Source: Dehalococcoides mccartyi 195
Lineage (GTDB): Bacteria > Chloroflexota > Dehalococcoidia > Dehalococcoidales > Dehalococcoidaceae
Direction: 5' to 3'
DNA length: 64,000 nucleotides
Assembly (NCBI RefSeq): GCF_000011905.1
Contig: NC_002936.3
Location: 1,405,721-1,469,720 of the forward strand
In this document: positions 1 through 6,721 of the stretch, piece by piece
Numbering within the stretch: the stretch's first letter is position 1
Layout of the letters: each line of letters starts with the position of its first letter
The notes under the pieces: model-generated
Told to the model about the DNA's origin: nothing
Databases searched by the model: none
What the model saw: only the letters and a program-made list of their open reading frames with translations
Translations under genes and position numbers: made by a program

Positions 1-68
1 CCGGCTCCTGCCAGACCAAGGGCTTTCATAAAATCCCTTCTGCTTACTATTGAGTGAAAACTAGACAT
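1..68 (-). CDS. rdhA: Reductive dehalogenase RdhA, N-terminal fragment (cut by window edge)
   Basis: Only the first 22 codons are inside the window. Read on the minus strand from ATG at 66-68 they give MSSFHSIVSRRDFMKALGL followed by AGA, a twin-arginine (Tat) signal of the SRRDFMK type that is characteristic of Dehalococcoides reductive dehalogenases, the exported corrinoid/Fe-S enzymes that respire chlorinated compounds. A strong ribosome site GGAGGAG lies at 72-78, five bases before the start. The two-component pair on the other strand (349-2093) faces away from it and is a plausible regulator. Substrate, cofactor motifs and the presence of rdhB cannot be judged. Another Tat-exported oxidoreductase is possible, but this exact signal style makes RdhA by far the likeliest. 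Confidence 0.8.
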   Translation of the reverse strand, partial: MSSFHSIVSRRDFMKALGLAGA

Positions 69-226
69 TTACTCCTCCGATATGAATTTGCTTTTGAGAT
101 ACAGTTTTGAGTTTCATGGAGTTAATTTCTGCTGTCCACCTCCTGCACTTTTACAATAGATATTAAATTCAATAAGCATATTAATCATCGTACCAAAGTA
201 TTAACGAGTATAAGCAATTGAGAGTC

Positions 227-255
227 TTGGTAGCCTCCTTAAAGGAGGCTACCAA
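227..255. repeat. Perfect inverted repeat between divergent rdhA and kinase genes
   Basis: Fourteen-base arms (TTGGTAGCCTCCTT and its complement) are separated by a single base. The element sits in the 280-base divergent intergenic region. Neither side carries a T-run, so it is not a standard terminator. It could be an operator for a dimeric regulator, or a leader hairpin on the rdhA transcript. The rest of 79-348 is AT-rich, with no gene seen. Confidence 0.7.
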
Positions 256-333
256 AGGTGTATTTTAAGAATGAAATCCTAGACTGAGCAGTAATTAGTC
301 TAAAATAGTCTTAGCCTAGAGCTGTATTTTGTA

Positions 334-342
334 TGTTATAAT
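334..342 (+). promoter_or_regulatory. Extended -10 promoter, probably giving a leaderless kinase mRNA
   Basis: TG-T-TATAAT is a consensus extended -10 element ending six bases before the kinase ATG at 349. Transcription would start at or within a base or two of that ATG. No ribosome binding site is visible upstream, and no good -35 box is present. Confidence 0.65.
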
Positions 343-348
343 CCGAGT

Positions 349-1395
349 ATGAGTAGAAAAGTGCTTGGCGAAAAACAATTACCAACGCAAGAAGTTTTGC
401 CCGCAAATGATTTGATGATAAGCGGTATCAGAGATTCGGTATTTATTGCGGATCTAAATGGCAAAATAGTATTTGCTAATGATCAGGCTTGTAAAGTTCA
501 CGGATATACAAAAGGCGAATTTAAAGGCCTGAATGTCATAGATATAGTCCCACCCGAGCGGGTTAAAGAGGTTATGCCACACATCAACAAAGTCAAAGCA
601 CAGGGATATTCTATTCATAATTCAATTCACCGATGTAAAAATGGTGAAATAAAAATATCAGAGATTTCCTTAAGGCTTATTGAGATGGACAACCATGAAT
701 ATATCCTGGCATTGTTTAAGGATATATCTGAGTTCCAAACAAAAATTCAGACTTATGTTGCAGCACAAGAAAAAGAACGGGAGTGGGTTTCAATTGAGAT
801 TCACGACAGGATTGTCCAGAATCTGTCTGGGATTTTGCATCAAATAAATGCTTTGACCCTCTGCAAGAAACCTTTTAATAAGGATAAAAGAGATAAACTG
901 GATGAATTATCGGGGCAATTGAATAATACTATAATTGAAGCTCGAAGTATTATGCGGGAACTTTACCCAAGCACACTCGCTAGGTATGGACTTATCAGGC
1001 TAATCCAAGAAGAATCAATTCATCTGCAAGATGAAATGCATTGTGAGATAAAGTTTAATCATTCACTGACAAAAGCAGTGCCGCCGTATTTAGAGACAAC
1101 AATATACCGGATTGTCCATGAGGCTTTATTAAATGCTAAGAAGTATTCTCAGGCATCACAAATAGTTGTTGATCTTAATAGGACTGATAAAAATATTTCG
1201 CTTGACATATGTGATAACGGAATCGGTTTTTGCTTAAAAAACGTCGATTGGATACGGCCGAGTGGGTTACAAAGTATGCGCCAAAGAGCAGAGATTGTCA
1301 GCGGAACATTTTGTATTAGAAGTGGGGTAAAGGGTACCTGTATTCATGTTTTGCTGCCTATAATTAATCACATAATGCCTACATTATCACTTTAA
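349..1395 (+). CDS. Cytoplasmic PAS-domain sensor histidine kinase (NarL/LuxR-partner type)
   Basis: Sensor kinase of a two-component system. No membrane segment is seen. A PAS domain spans about residues 22-132. The HisKA_3 dimerisation helix has the phospho-accepting His152 in EIHDRIVQN. The ATPase domain follows, with an N-box around N262 (EALLNAKKY), DNGIGF at 289-294 and an SGLQSMRQRA lid. The partner response regulator starts 17 bases downstream. PAS sensors of this kind commonly accompany rdhA genes in Dehalococcoides, so sensing of a chlorinated compound or redox state is an inference from position. Translation probably begins at the very 5' end of the mRNA. Base composition is more AT-rich than in the genes beyond 6 kb. 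Confidence 0.9.
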   Translation: MSRKVLGEKQLPTQEVLPANDLMISGIRDSVFIADLNGKIVFANDQACKVHGYTKGEFKGLNVIDIVPPERVKEVMPHINKVKAQGYSIHNSIHRCKNGEIKISEISLRLIEMDNHEYILALFKDISEFQTKIQTYVAAQEKEREWVSIEIHDRIVQNLSGILHQINALTLCKKPFNKDKRDKLDELSGQLNNTIIEARSIMRELYPSTLARYGLIRLIQEESIHLQDEMHCEIKFNHSLTKAVPPYLETTIYRIVHEALLNAKKYSQASQIVVDLNRTDKNISLDICDNGIGFCLKNVDWIRPSGLQSMRQRAEIVSGTFCIRSGVKGTCIHVLLPIINHIMPTLSL

Positions 1396-1412
1396 CGATA
1401 TCCGAGGTTAAA

Positions 1413-2093
1413 ATGGGGAATTTATCAGACAATATACGTAACCCAATCAGAATATTTATTGTTGATGACCATGAAATAGTGAGACAAGGCCTTAAAGTCA
1501 TTATTAATCAAGAACAGGACTTTGAATTAGTAGGTGAATCAAATGGACAAAAAGGACTCCTGAAGGAAATTGCTGAAGCTCATCCGGATGTATTATTACT
1601 GGACATAAGGATTAGTGGTTCAGATGGATTTGATATTGCTTCACAGCTTAATGAAAAGTTTCCTTCCATAAAAATTCTGATAATTTCCGGATATGAAAGT
1701 GAATTGTATTTAGTTGAGGCATTAGATCATAAGGTTAGCGGATTTATACCGAAGGGGTCTTCGCGAGATTATGTTTGTTCAGCGATTCGCATGGTTGCTC
1801 TTGGTGGTACAGTTTGGCACGGAGAGCTATTGTACAGAGTTATCAGGGGGTTGAGTAGACTAGGGAATGAACCTAATGATACAAAAGTACAAATAGGGAA
1901 AAGCCATTTAAAACCTCGCGAATTAAAAGTACTATCATTATTGGCCAAAGGGAAGTTAAACAAAGAAATATGCTTCGAACTACAGATATCGATGGATACT
2001 GTTAAAAAAGATATACATCAGTTAAAAAGTAAATACGGAGTGTTTAATCGTACTCAACTTGCTACTATAGCAACTGAGATGCAATTAAAGTAA
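1413..2093 (+). CDS. Two-component response regulator, REC plus LuxR-type HTH
   Basis: The receiver domain (about residues 12-130) has the acidic pair in VDDH, phospho-acceptor Asp64 in LLLDIR and the conserved Lys114 in FIPKG. A LuxR/NarL helix-turn-helix fills about 165-222 (PRELKVLSLLAKGKLNKEI). It is probably phosphorylated by the kinase encoded 17 bases upstream and then binds DNA as a dimer. A GAGG ribosome site precedes the ATG. The divergent rdhA fragment is a reasonable target, and the perfect dyad at 227-255 a candidate site, but neither is shown by the sequence itself. Confidence 0.9.
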   Translation: MGNLSDNIRNPIRIFIVDDHEIVRQGLKVIINQEQDFELVGESNGQKGLLKEIAEAHPDVLLLDIRISGSDGFDIASQLNEKFPSIKILIISGYESELYLVEALDHKVSGFIPKGSSRDYVCSAIRMVALGGTVWHGELLYRVIRGLSRLGNEPNDTKVQIGKSHLKPRELKVLSLLAKGKLNKEICFELQISMDTVKKDIHQLKSKYGVFNRTQLATIATEMQLK

Positions 2094-2301
2094 GTGACTT
2101 ATCATCAGCAAATATAAATTATTGAGGTCAATTTTATTGGGAGCATAGGGCTCAAACAGCACCCAATTTATGACGTCTTTAACTAATTAGAAATATGAAT
2201 TGAAAAGTTCTACCTATTGATATCTCAGCTCCATTTTCCCTGCTGTTTTTGTACTACTTTTGTTTACACTAATTCTCTCACCGAGTCCCTGTTCTCACGC
2301 A

Positions 2302-2310
2302 TGTTAGAAT
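2302..2310 (+). promoter_or_regulatory. Extended -10 promoter before the orphan gene
   Basis: TG-T-TAGAAT ends four bases before ATG 2315, the same arrangement as at the kinase gene, again without a ribosome site. The 220-base gap at 2094-2301 shows no gene. Confidence 0.5.
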
Positions 2311-2314
2311 TAAA

Positions 2315-3037
2315 ATGAACATGGCAACAGAATACATAATTAAAGACGAAATCGAAAAGGAAAGAACGCCTTCTGAGCTACAGAGTTGGTTAAGCCAGAA
2401 GGTGGAAAATATTTGTTCAACCCAAGAAGGTTTAAAAGCCTTCAGGCTGCAAAAAGGGCTCTTGAAAAAACTAACCGAGGAAATTAGTCCTCTAGCAAAA
2501 TTTGGTGAACATAAATTTGGAAACACCAACCAAGTTCTTTTAAAACCAGTTATGGGTAATCAAAGATACGATGCGATAGTCATAGACAAGAGAACAGAGC
2601 CTGCAACTGAAACTTACATTGAGGTAACCCAAGCTCACGAGGGGAAAAACGATTATTGGCGCAGGCGCGAACTATTTAATAAAAGTTATAGTTTTGCAAA
2701 GGCTCCTGTTATCAAGACTGGTAAAGGAAAGAACATTCAGGTTTCAATCCCGCCAGAAGCTACCCCAGTAGAAGAAGGAGTAGAAAACGAACTTAAACGA
2801 ATTGTAGTAGCAGCAGAAAAGAAGGCTAGAAGAGATTATCCAACCAACACTTCTTTGATAATCTCTTTTGACGATGCGGAACTCTCAGAAAAAAGGTTGG
2901 AAGAATTAAGCTATCCAACCATAGATGACTTCGTAAAAAAGGAACTCTTGCCATTAGACCTGAGGTTTTCACACCTGTATCTTGCTGGCAAAGCCAACAA
3001 GGTCTTTCGGGAATATCTTATTACAAAGCACGATTAA
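2315..3037 (+). CDS. Unrecognised 240-residue protein, possible nuclease-like fold
   Basis: I do not recognise the family. It is soluble and charged, with no signal peptide or membrane segment. Residues 83-104 read as a strand with Asp86, a loop, then a strand ending E103-V-T (RYDAIVID ... TYIEVTQ), which resembles the D...E-x-T/K core of restriction-type PD-(D/E)XK folds; this is only a pattern impression. The second half is rich in Lys/Glu helices. Alternative starts are Met3 and Met80. The gene is AT-rich like the two-component pair and converges on the Imm5-like gene with 18 bases between stops, in keeping with an accessory region. Confidence 0.7.
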   Translation: MNMATEYIIKDEIEKERTPSELQSWLSQKVENICSTQEGLKAFRLQKGLLKKLTEEISPLAKFGEHKFGNTNQVLLKPVMGNQRYDAIVIDKRTEPATETYIEVTQAHEGKNDYWRRRELFNKSYSFAKAPVIKTGKGKNIQVSIPPEATPVEEGVENELKRIVVAAEKKARRDYPTNTSLIISFDDAELSEKRLEELSYPTIDDFVKKELLPLDLRFSHLYLAGKANKVFREYLITKHD

Positions 3038-3055
3038 AGAGATTCTACGATATGG

Positions 3056-3586
3056 TCACTCTCTTGCTTGTTTAGCATATTTAAGCAATAGTTCAAGCTG
3101 CCAATCACGCTCCTGGGACGCACTATTTACATCTGCCGAACGGGCCACAACAGCTCTGATACTGTACAGCGCCGCGCCCAAAGCATGTGTCACAACATGA
3201 GCTGTGCCAACAGCCTGACCCGCAGCGTGGGCGGCAAAGGCAGCGTCTTTTTCTTCCTTCCCTTTGGCTGCAGCATGGGCATCAAGAGAAGCTTTGCGTA
3301 TGGCCGCCATACTAAACACTCCGGTATCAATCCAGTCCCAGAGTACTTCAATTGCTTTTCTTGGTCTGCCGTCACCGGGATAATTTTCTTCAAAAAATGG
3401 CAGAACACGCTCAGCGCATTCTGCAGCCCAGATAGCCAAAATTCTTTGGTCAGGTTTAAAGACCTGATGGTCTATATGTTCTGTAAAAGGCTTATCCAAA
3501 ATCTTTGAGACAGACTTGCGAATTTCATATAACAGTTTTGTTGGCCTTATCTTTTCCTGCAATCCCGGCCTCCAAATAACATGCAT
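3056..3586 (-). CDS. Imm5-like putative immunity-type protein
   Basis: The 176-residue protein resembles the Imm-5-like family. It has the segment DQRILAIWAAECAERVLPFFE, a GDGRPRKAIEVLWDWIDTG stretch, and a long Ala/His-rich helical part (AAFAAHAAGQAVGTAHVVTH). Members are named after a polymorphic-toxin immunity family, but many occur alone and their role is not established. No toxin gene is visible nearby. It has no signal or membrane segment. The 99-base gap upstream (3587-3685) contains nothing recognisable. Confidence 0.75.
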   Translation of the reverse strand: MHVIWRPGLQEKIRPTKLLYEIRKSVSKILDKPFTEHIDHQVFKPDQRILAIWAAECAERVLPFFEENYPGDGRPRKAIEVLWDWIDTGVFSMAAIRKASLDAHAAAKGKEEKDAAFAAHAAGQAVGTAHVVTHALGAALYSIRAVVARSADVNSASQERDWQLELLLKYAKQARE

Positions 3587-3685
3587 TTTAAGTCATGCTC
3601 AAAAACAAGCACCTGCACAACTAAACCGAATATTTAAATCAAAGTCCATACTGATACTGTCTATTATTTACCCCGATTTGCAAAC

Positions 3686-3874
3686 CTAACCGGATAAATA
3701 ACGGCTAAAAGATTTCCTGTTTAATACCAGATGGATAAGTATTGAGGCAATAAAAGCTATTGCCACAGCCACATGATGGCCGGAATTACCGGGGTGGACA
3801 TGAGCTTCCGCAATTCCGGTTATTATGGTGGCCAGAAATAATACTGCCATGGATAAGCATACAACTCTTCTCAT
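3686..3874 (-). CDS. Small two-helix membrane protein, DUF4405-like
   Basis: 62 residues: an N-terminal hydrophobic helix that could be a signal (residues 5-23), a His-rich loop (AHVHPGNSGHH), a second helix, and the ending HLVLNRKSF. The His pattern and the H-x-x-L-N-[RW]-K ending recall the cytochrome-b561-like DUF4405 proteins, so heme binding is possible but unproven. Its ATG overlaps the TGA of the ferredoxin gene by one base, so the two are translationally coupled. It is the last gene of the MerR-ferredoxin operon. Confidence 0.7.
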   Translation of the reverse strand: MRRVVCLSMAVLFLATIITGIAEAHVHPGNSGHHVAVAIAFIASILIHLVLNRKSFSRYLSG

Positions 3875-4125
3875 CAGGCAATCTCCTTATTATGGTGAAT
3901 ATTTGTTTGAGAAAGAGTTATCGCTTTCTCCGGGCATACCCTGACACATTTTTGACAGCCTTTACAATTATCCGGCCAGCTGATGCGGGCGTGCTTGTGG
4001 AACGGCAGATTGACCTTGTCAAGCACCCCGTTGGGGCAGGTTTCAACACATTTCCAGCAGGCCTGACATAATCTGGTATCCAGGCTGATATATTTAGTAG
4101 AGTGGTGCGGTACTCTATGAAGCAT
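3874..4125 (-). CDS. Two-cluster [4Fe-4S] ferredoxin
   Basis: 83 residues with two classical cluster motifs, CQACWKCVETCP (about residues 20-31) and CKGCQKCVRVCP (about 54-65), each ending in Cys-Pro. This predicts two [4Fe-4S] clusters, with electron transfer in the cytoplasm or at the membrane. It lies six bases after a MerR regulator and is coupled to a small membrane protein that may be its anchor or redox partner. The redox donor is unknown. Confidence 0.9.
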   Translation of the reverse strand: MLHRVPHHSTKYISLDTRLCQACWKCVETCPNGVLDKVNLPFHKHARISWPDNCKGCQKCVRVCPEKAITLSQTNIHHNKEIA

Positions 4126-4131
4126 CTGGCT

Positions 4132-4854
4132 TTAACTCTCTTTCTTATCCATATCCTGTTGGTGCATCTCTAAAGCTTGGCGGTAAACCCTTGTAGCCAA
4201 ATAGGCTTTTAAGCTATTAAGGGTACTAAACAGCCTGGCTACGGGCACCGTATCCATACCGCGCATATGATGAATTTTGTTATGTATTTCATCGGCTTCG
4301 TTACGTATTACCTCAATATACCGGCTATAAATACCCAGGTCATTCAGTTCCAGACCAAACCCGGCCAGTTCTTTAATAATACCGGCCACACGCAGGTCAA
4401 TATCATCATACACATCACCCTTGGCGGTTTTTCGGGGCACCAGCAGACCCATTGATTGCAGGCCCTTAATCTCCGGAGCAGACAACCCAGAGGCATTCAT
4501 CAGCTCACCTGCCGTCAGCGGGTTAGGCTCTCCTGTGACTACCGGCTGAAATACATCATCCAGGAGAGTACGCATCTCCCCAAGATGCTCAATATCCTGT
4601 CCGTCCCGCCTGGCTTGCAGTACGAGTTTTATTACAGACAAAGGAAGGAATTTTTCTGATTGGAGTTCTTTGATTAACCGGATATCCTCAACACAGTCAG
4701 GGCTGTAGTAAGCCATATTGGGGGCAGTTTTGAGCAAGGGGGACAGTAAGCCTTCACGGGTGTAGTAGTGAATAGTCGGCAGAGAAACACCCGCCGCTTT
4801 CGCGACTTCACTTATCCGCATCAGGGTCTGTTTGACTATATCTGTTTTTCCCAT
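4132..4854 (-). CDS. MerR-family transcription regulator
   Basis: About 240 residues. The N-terminal MerR winged helix is clear (RISEVAKAAGVSLPTIHYYTREGLL ... MAYYSPDCVEDIRLIKELQ), followed by a second helical half that itself looks like a diverged HTH (LTAGELMNASGLSAPEIKGLQSMG). No cysteine metal site like that of MerR or SoxR is evident. I start at ATG 4854 rather than GTG 4860, as neither has a strong ribosome site. Directly upstream is a 17-base-spacer promoter overlapped by a long dyad, so autoregulation is likely. The two downstream genes would share the transcript. Confidence 0.85.
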   Translation of the reverse strand: MGKTDIVKQTLMRISEVAKAAGVSLPTIHYYTREGLLSPLLKTAPNMAYYSPDCVEDIRLIKELQSEKFLPLSVIKLVLQARRDGQDIEHLGEMRTLLDDVFQPVVTGEPNPLTAGELMNASGLSAPEIKGLQSMGLLVPRKTAKGDVYDDIDLRVAGIIKELAGFGLELNDLGIYSRYIEVIRNEADEIHNKIHHMRGMDTVPVARLFSTLNSLKAYLATRVYRQALEMHQQDMDKKES

Positions 4855-4866
4855 ATTCACTAACTC

Positions 4867-4895
4867 TATAGTGTATAGTATATACTAACACTATA
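4867..4895. promoter_or_regulatory. Dyad operator over the MerR promoter
   Basis: Arms TATAGTGT and ACACTATA flank a self-complementary AGTATATACT core. The dyad covers the -10 box and most of the spacer, the usual place for a MerR-type activator or autorepressor. Confidence 0.7.
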
Positions 4896-4905
4896 TACTT
4901 TTCAA
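4877..4905 (-). promoter_or_regulatory. Promoter of the MerR-ferredoxin operon
   Basis: On the minus strand: -35 TTGAAA (4900-4905), 17-base spacer, -10 TATACT (4877-4882). The predicted start is near 4870, leaving a leader of about 10-16 bases. Confidence 0.7.
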
Positions 4906-4925
4906 GCAGCAGAGACCAATTAAAA

Positions 4926-5135
4926 TCAGTCAGAAACCTGAAGGCTACCCGCCAGGCAGTGAATGAAGCCTGAGGGAGTGCCATTATCAGAAAACCAGCC
5001 GCACTTGGACTGGTGATATTCAAACAAATAATCGCAGCATTTTTTAACCCTGTTATCAGATTTTTCTGCCCTCAGCTGGGACTAATCTGTTTCCAGCAGC
5101 CAGGGCACAGGGTCTGCCCGAAGTTTATCTTTCCA
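4926..5135 (-). pseudogene. Remnant of a 'PWLLE'-type HEAT/prenyltransferase-like gene
   Basis: In one minus-strand frame the segment reads WKDKLRADPVPWLLETD, then a TAG (5082-5084), then about 50 residues including VKKCCDYLFEY and SDNGTPSGFIHCLAGSLQ, ending at a TGA. The first part matches the usual N-terminus of proteins beginning xDPxPWLLExDNPxV, and the second the V.ka.eyLl.yq..dGg.....G..hCL.gnL part of the same proteins. Most of the sequence between them is gone, so this looks like an internally deleted, dead copy. The similarity is from memory of the motif. It fills most of 4906-5220, which otherwise has no gene. Confidence 0.45.
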
Positions 5136-5221
5136 TGTGGCTCTTCTTTACAGACATCAGCAGTTTACTTAGCGCGCTTTATATTGCCGGCCTCCGGGTA
5201 AAATCCTTGCCATTTCTTAAT

Positions 5222-5248
5222 AATAATAAGGGCGGCTTTTGGCCGCCC
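5222..5248 (-). terminator. Terminator of the small membrane-protein operon
   Basis: Stem GGGCGGC/GCCGCCC (5230-5236 with 5242-5248) with a five-base loop. On the minus strand it is followed by a T-rich TTATTATTATTA tract. Confidence 0.7.
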
Positions 5249-5279
5249 TCTAAAAGAGATTAAAGATTGGGGACAAATA

Positions 5280-5405
5280 CTATTTAGTTAAAGCTTTTTT
5301 AATAACTCCTTTGGGGTCACTGGCAAGCAGCACAATTTCCCATACCAGCAACCCGAATATAATTACGCTTATGCCCAAGAGGGTTGCATCCTGATTGATT
5401 TCCAT
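5280..5405 (-). CDS. 41-residue single-span membrane peptide
   Basis: ATG at 5403-5405 is preceded by a very strong ribosome site, AAGGAGGTGAATTTC. The peptide starts MEINQDATLLGISVIIFGLL, spans the membrane once and ends VIKKALTK. It overlaps the previous gene by 89 bases in another frame. The strong ribosome site and the clean hydrophobic-helix design support a real gene. Function is unknown. It is the last gene before the terminator at 5222-5248. Confidence 0.7.
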   Translation of the reverse strand: MEINQDATLLGISVIIFGLLVWEIVLLASDPKGVIKKALTK

Positions 5406-5577
5406 GAAATTCACCTCCTTCCTGCAGATAGGCTATTACGTGGTCAACCAGCCACATTATGCTTGCACCCCAGAACATAAGACTGAGAAAACCCAGTTTA
5501 TATTTATCATTTGGAGATTTTATATACCAGACAGCGGTGGTGATAACAGCGGCAGCCAAAGTCATTATCAGCCACAT
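5317..5577 (-). CDS. Small membrane protein of 86 residues
   Basis: Two or three hydrophobic segments (residues 2-17 and 28-50, with FWGASIMWLVDHVIAYLQ), then a polar tail (HGNQSGCNPLGHKRNY...CAAC) that lies over the ribosome site and start of the next gene, so the tail may be largely non-conserved. Its ATG overlaps the TAA of the upstream gene (TAATG). The size is like that of the dehalogenase anchor RdhB, but I cannot claim that identity. Confidence 0.65.
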   Translation of the reverse strand: MWLIMTLAAAVITTAVWYIKSPNDKYKLGFLSLMFWGASIMWLVDHVIAYLQEGGEFHGNQSGCNPLGHKRNYIRVAGMGNCAACQ

Positions 5578-5969
5578 TATGCACCTGCACCAATGTTATT
5601 TGCCCTGGCAGATGATTTAAACTTGGCATCTGCAATAAGTACCATAACTGCCCAGATGGCGGTGACCGTAATAGCCATGGCAGTCCCGATAGTAGCCATT
5701 TCATGCAGCATGGGGGCAATATCATCCGGGTTCTCCATAGCCGTTAAAAACGGCCACCAGGGCACAACCTCACCATGCCAGACATGCTCCAAAGCCAGCA
5801 GCGCCGTGCCGCCCCAGAGCATTTTGTTGAGCCAGCCCAGTTTCCTGCCCCAGCTTATGCCCGAAGTATTATCCGCCTTGATACCCTGCTGTTTTTCCTT
5901 TTTTTCTACCGTTTTCTGAACAACCGTGGTAACCACGGCCTCGCCTGCAACTACCAAAAAACATGCCAT
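5577..5969 (-). CDS. Three-helix membrane protein, family unknown
   Basis: I choose ATG 5969 (MACFLVVAGEAVVTTVVQK) because GGAG lies ten bases upstream; an ATG at 6047 would add 26 polar residues. Three hydrophobic segments are visible, including WGGTALLALEHVW and MAITVTAIWAVMVLIADA, with a Lys/Glu-rich loop. It leads a three-gene coupled set of small membrane proteins. It lies downstream of, and in the same direction as, the hydrogenase-related operon, with a 226-base gap holding three direct repeats. A link to that complex is only positional. Confidence 0.65.
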   Translation of the reverse strand: MACFLVVAGEAVVTTVVQKTVEKKEKQQGIKADNTSGISWGRKLGWLNKMLWGGTALLALEHVWHGEVVPWWPFLTAMENPDDIAPMLHEMATIGTAMAITVTAIWAVMVLIADAKFKSSARANNIGAGA

Positions 5970-6028
5970 AACCTGCTGTCTCCTTTCATTTACGAGGTGT
6001 TGTCTGAATGCTATTTGCAACTGGTTTA

Positions 6029-6062
6029 TTATTGCATCTTGTTGCATTTAGTAATTGTTGCA
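6029..6062. repeat. Three direct repeats TT(A/G)TTGCA upstream of the small membrane-protein genes
   Basis: Copies start at 6029 (TTATTGCA), 6039 (TTGTTGCA) and 6055 (TTGTTGCA). They lie 60-90 bases before the chosen start at 5969, a position typical of a regulator-binding cluster. No clear -35/-10 pair was identified. The rest of 6063-6195 shows no gene and no terminator for the upstream operon. Confidence 0.45.
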
Positions 6063-6195
6063 ATTATAAAACGTACGGCTATGCGGCGTCAAGACCAAAT
6101 GGAAATAATTTTTCCGAAAAGTGCAGCTTTCCTAAGGAACAAGCAGGGCAGGCAGCAAAAGGGCTAGACGGACGGCAGGGGGCAACAGGGAGGGG

Positions 6196-6711
6196 TTATT
6201 TCTTGCCCAGAGACCGCATAAGCCCCAGCAGGGCAGTGATTATCTGGATTGGTTCAGGCGGATTGCCCGGTATTTTCAGGTCTACCGGCAGGATTTTATC
6301 AACCCCGCCCAGTACCCCGTAGCCGCCGCAGACAATGCTGCTGCCGCAGGCATCATCACCCAGGGCTATTACCAGCTTGGGGGAGGGCATGGCATCAAAG
6401 GTTTTCCTGACGGCAATAGCCATATTCTGGCTGACCGCACCGGTGACTATCAAGATATCTGCGTGGCGGGGTGAGGCAACGAAGCTGAGACCGAAACGTT
6501 CAATGTCATAATAGGGGTTAGAAAGGTTATTCAGTTCTATTTCGGCAGAGTTGTCACTGCCGCTGTCCAGCGCCCTGATAGCCAGACTCCGCCCGAAGAC
6601 AGCATGTATCTCGGTTTTCAGGGCAAAGCCCAGTTTATCAAAGTCTGCATCACCCTTTGGCATCTGCCGGCATACTTTGGGTTTAAAAATATTATTTAAA
6701 ACGTTTTTCAC
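6196..6711 (-). CDS. Small-subunit (NuoB/HycG-like) protein lacking its Fe-S cluster cysteines
   Basis: Homologous to the cluster-bearing small subunit of group-4 hydrogenases and complex I: YYDIERFGLSFVASPRHADI, IVTGAVSQNM and VDKILPVDLKIPG are all recognisable. GTG 6711 is chosen because GAGG overlapping the TGA of the large-subunit gene sits eight bases upstream; ATG 6741 is an alternative. The four positions that should be cluster cysteines are replaced: the usual GSCNxC reads GSDNSA (Asp53, Ala56), the third is Asp120 and the IPGCPP Cys is Asn150. Cys122 and Cys128 occur nearby but out of register. A proximal [4Fe-4S] cluster of the normal kind is therefore not expected. Last gene of the operon. 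Confidence 0.85.
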   Translation of the reverse strand: MKNVLNNIFKPKVCRQMPKGDADFDKLGFALKTEIHAVFGRSLAIRALDSGSDNSAEIELNNLSNPYYDIERFGLSFVASPRHADILIVTGAVSQNMAIAVRKTFDAMPSPKLVIALGDDACGSSIVCGGYGVLGGVDKILPVDLKIPGNPPEPIQIITALLGLMRSLGKK

Positions 6712-6721
6712 CGCAGATACC

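Noticed and set aside
66..119. A 17-codon leader reading frame (MKLKTVSQKQ...) ending on a TAG that overlaps the rdhA start
   Set aside because: The nearest AGGAGG is about 20 bases upstream, too far for a ribosome site, so a leader peptide is not supported.
4808..5023. Minus-strand 71-codon reading frame upstream of the MerR gene
   Set aside because: It runs through the MerR promoter, operator and start and shows no protein-like pattern; the remnant gene lies in another frame.
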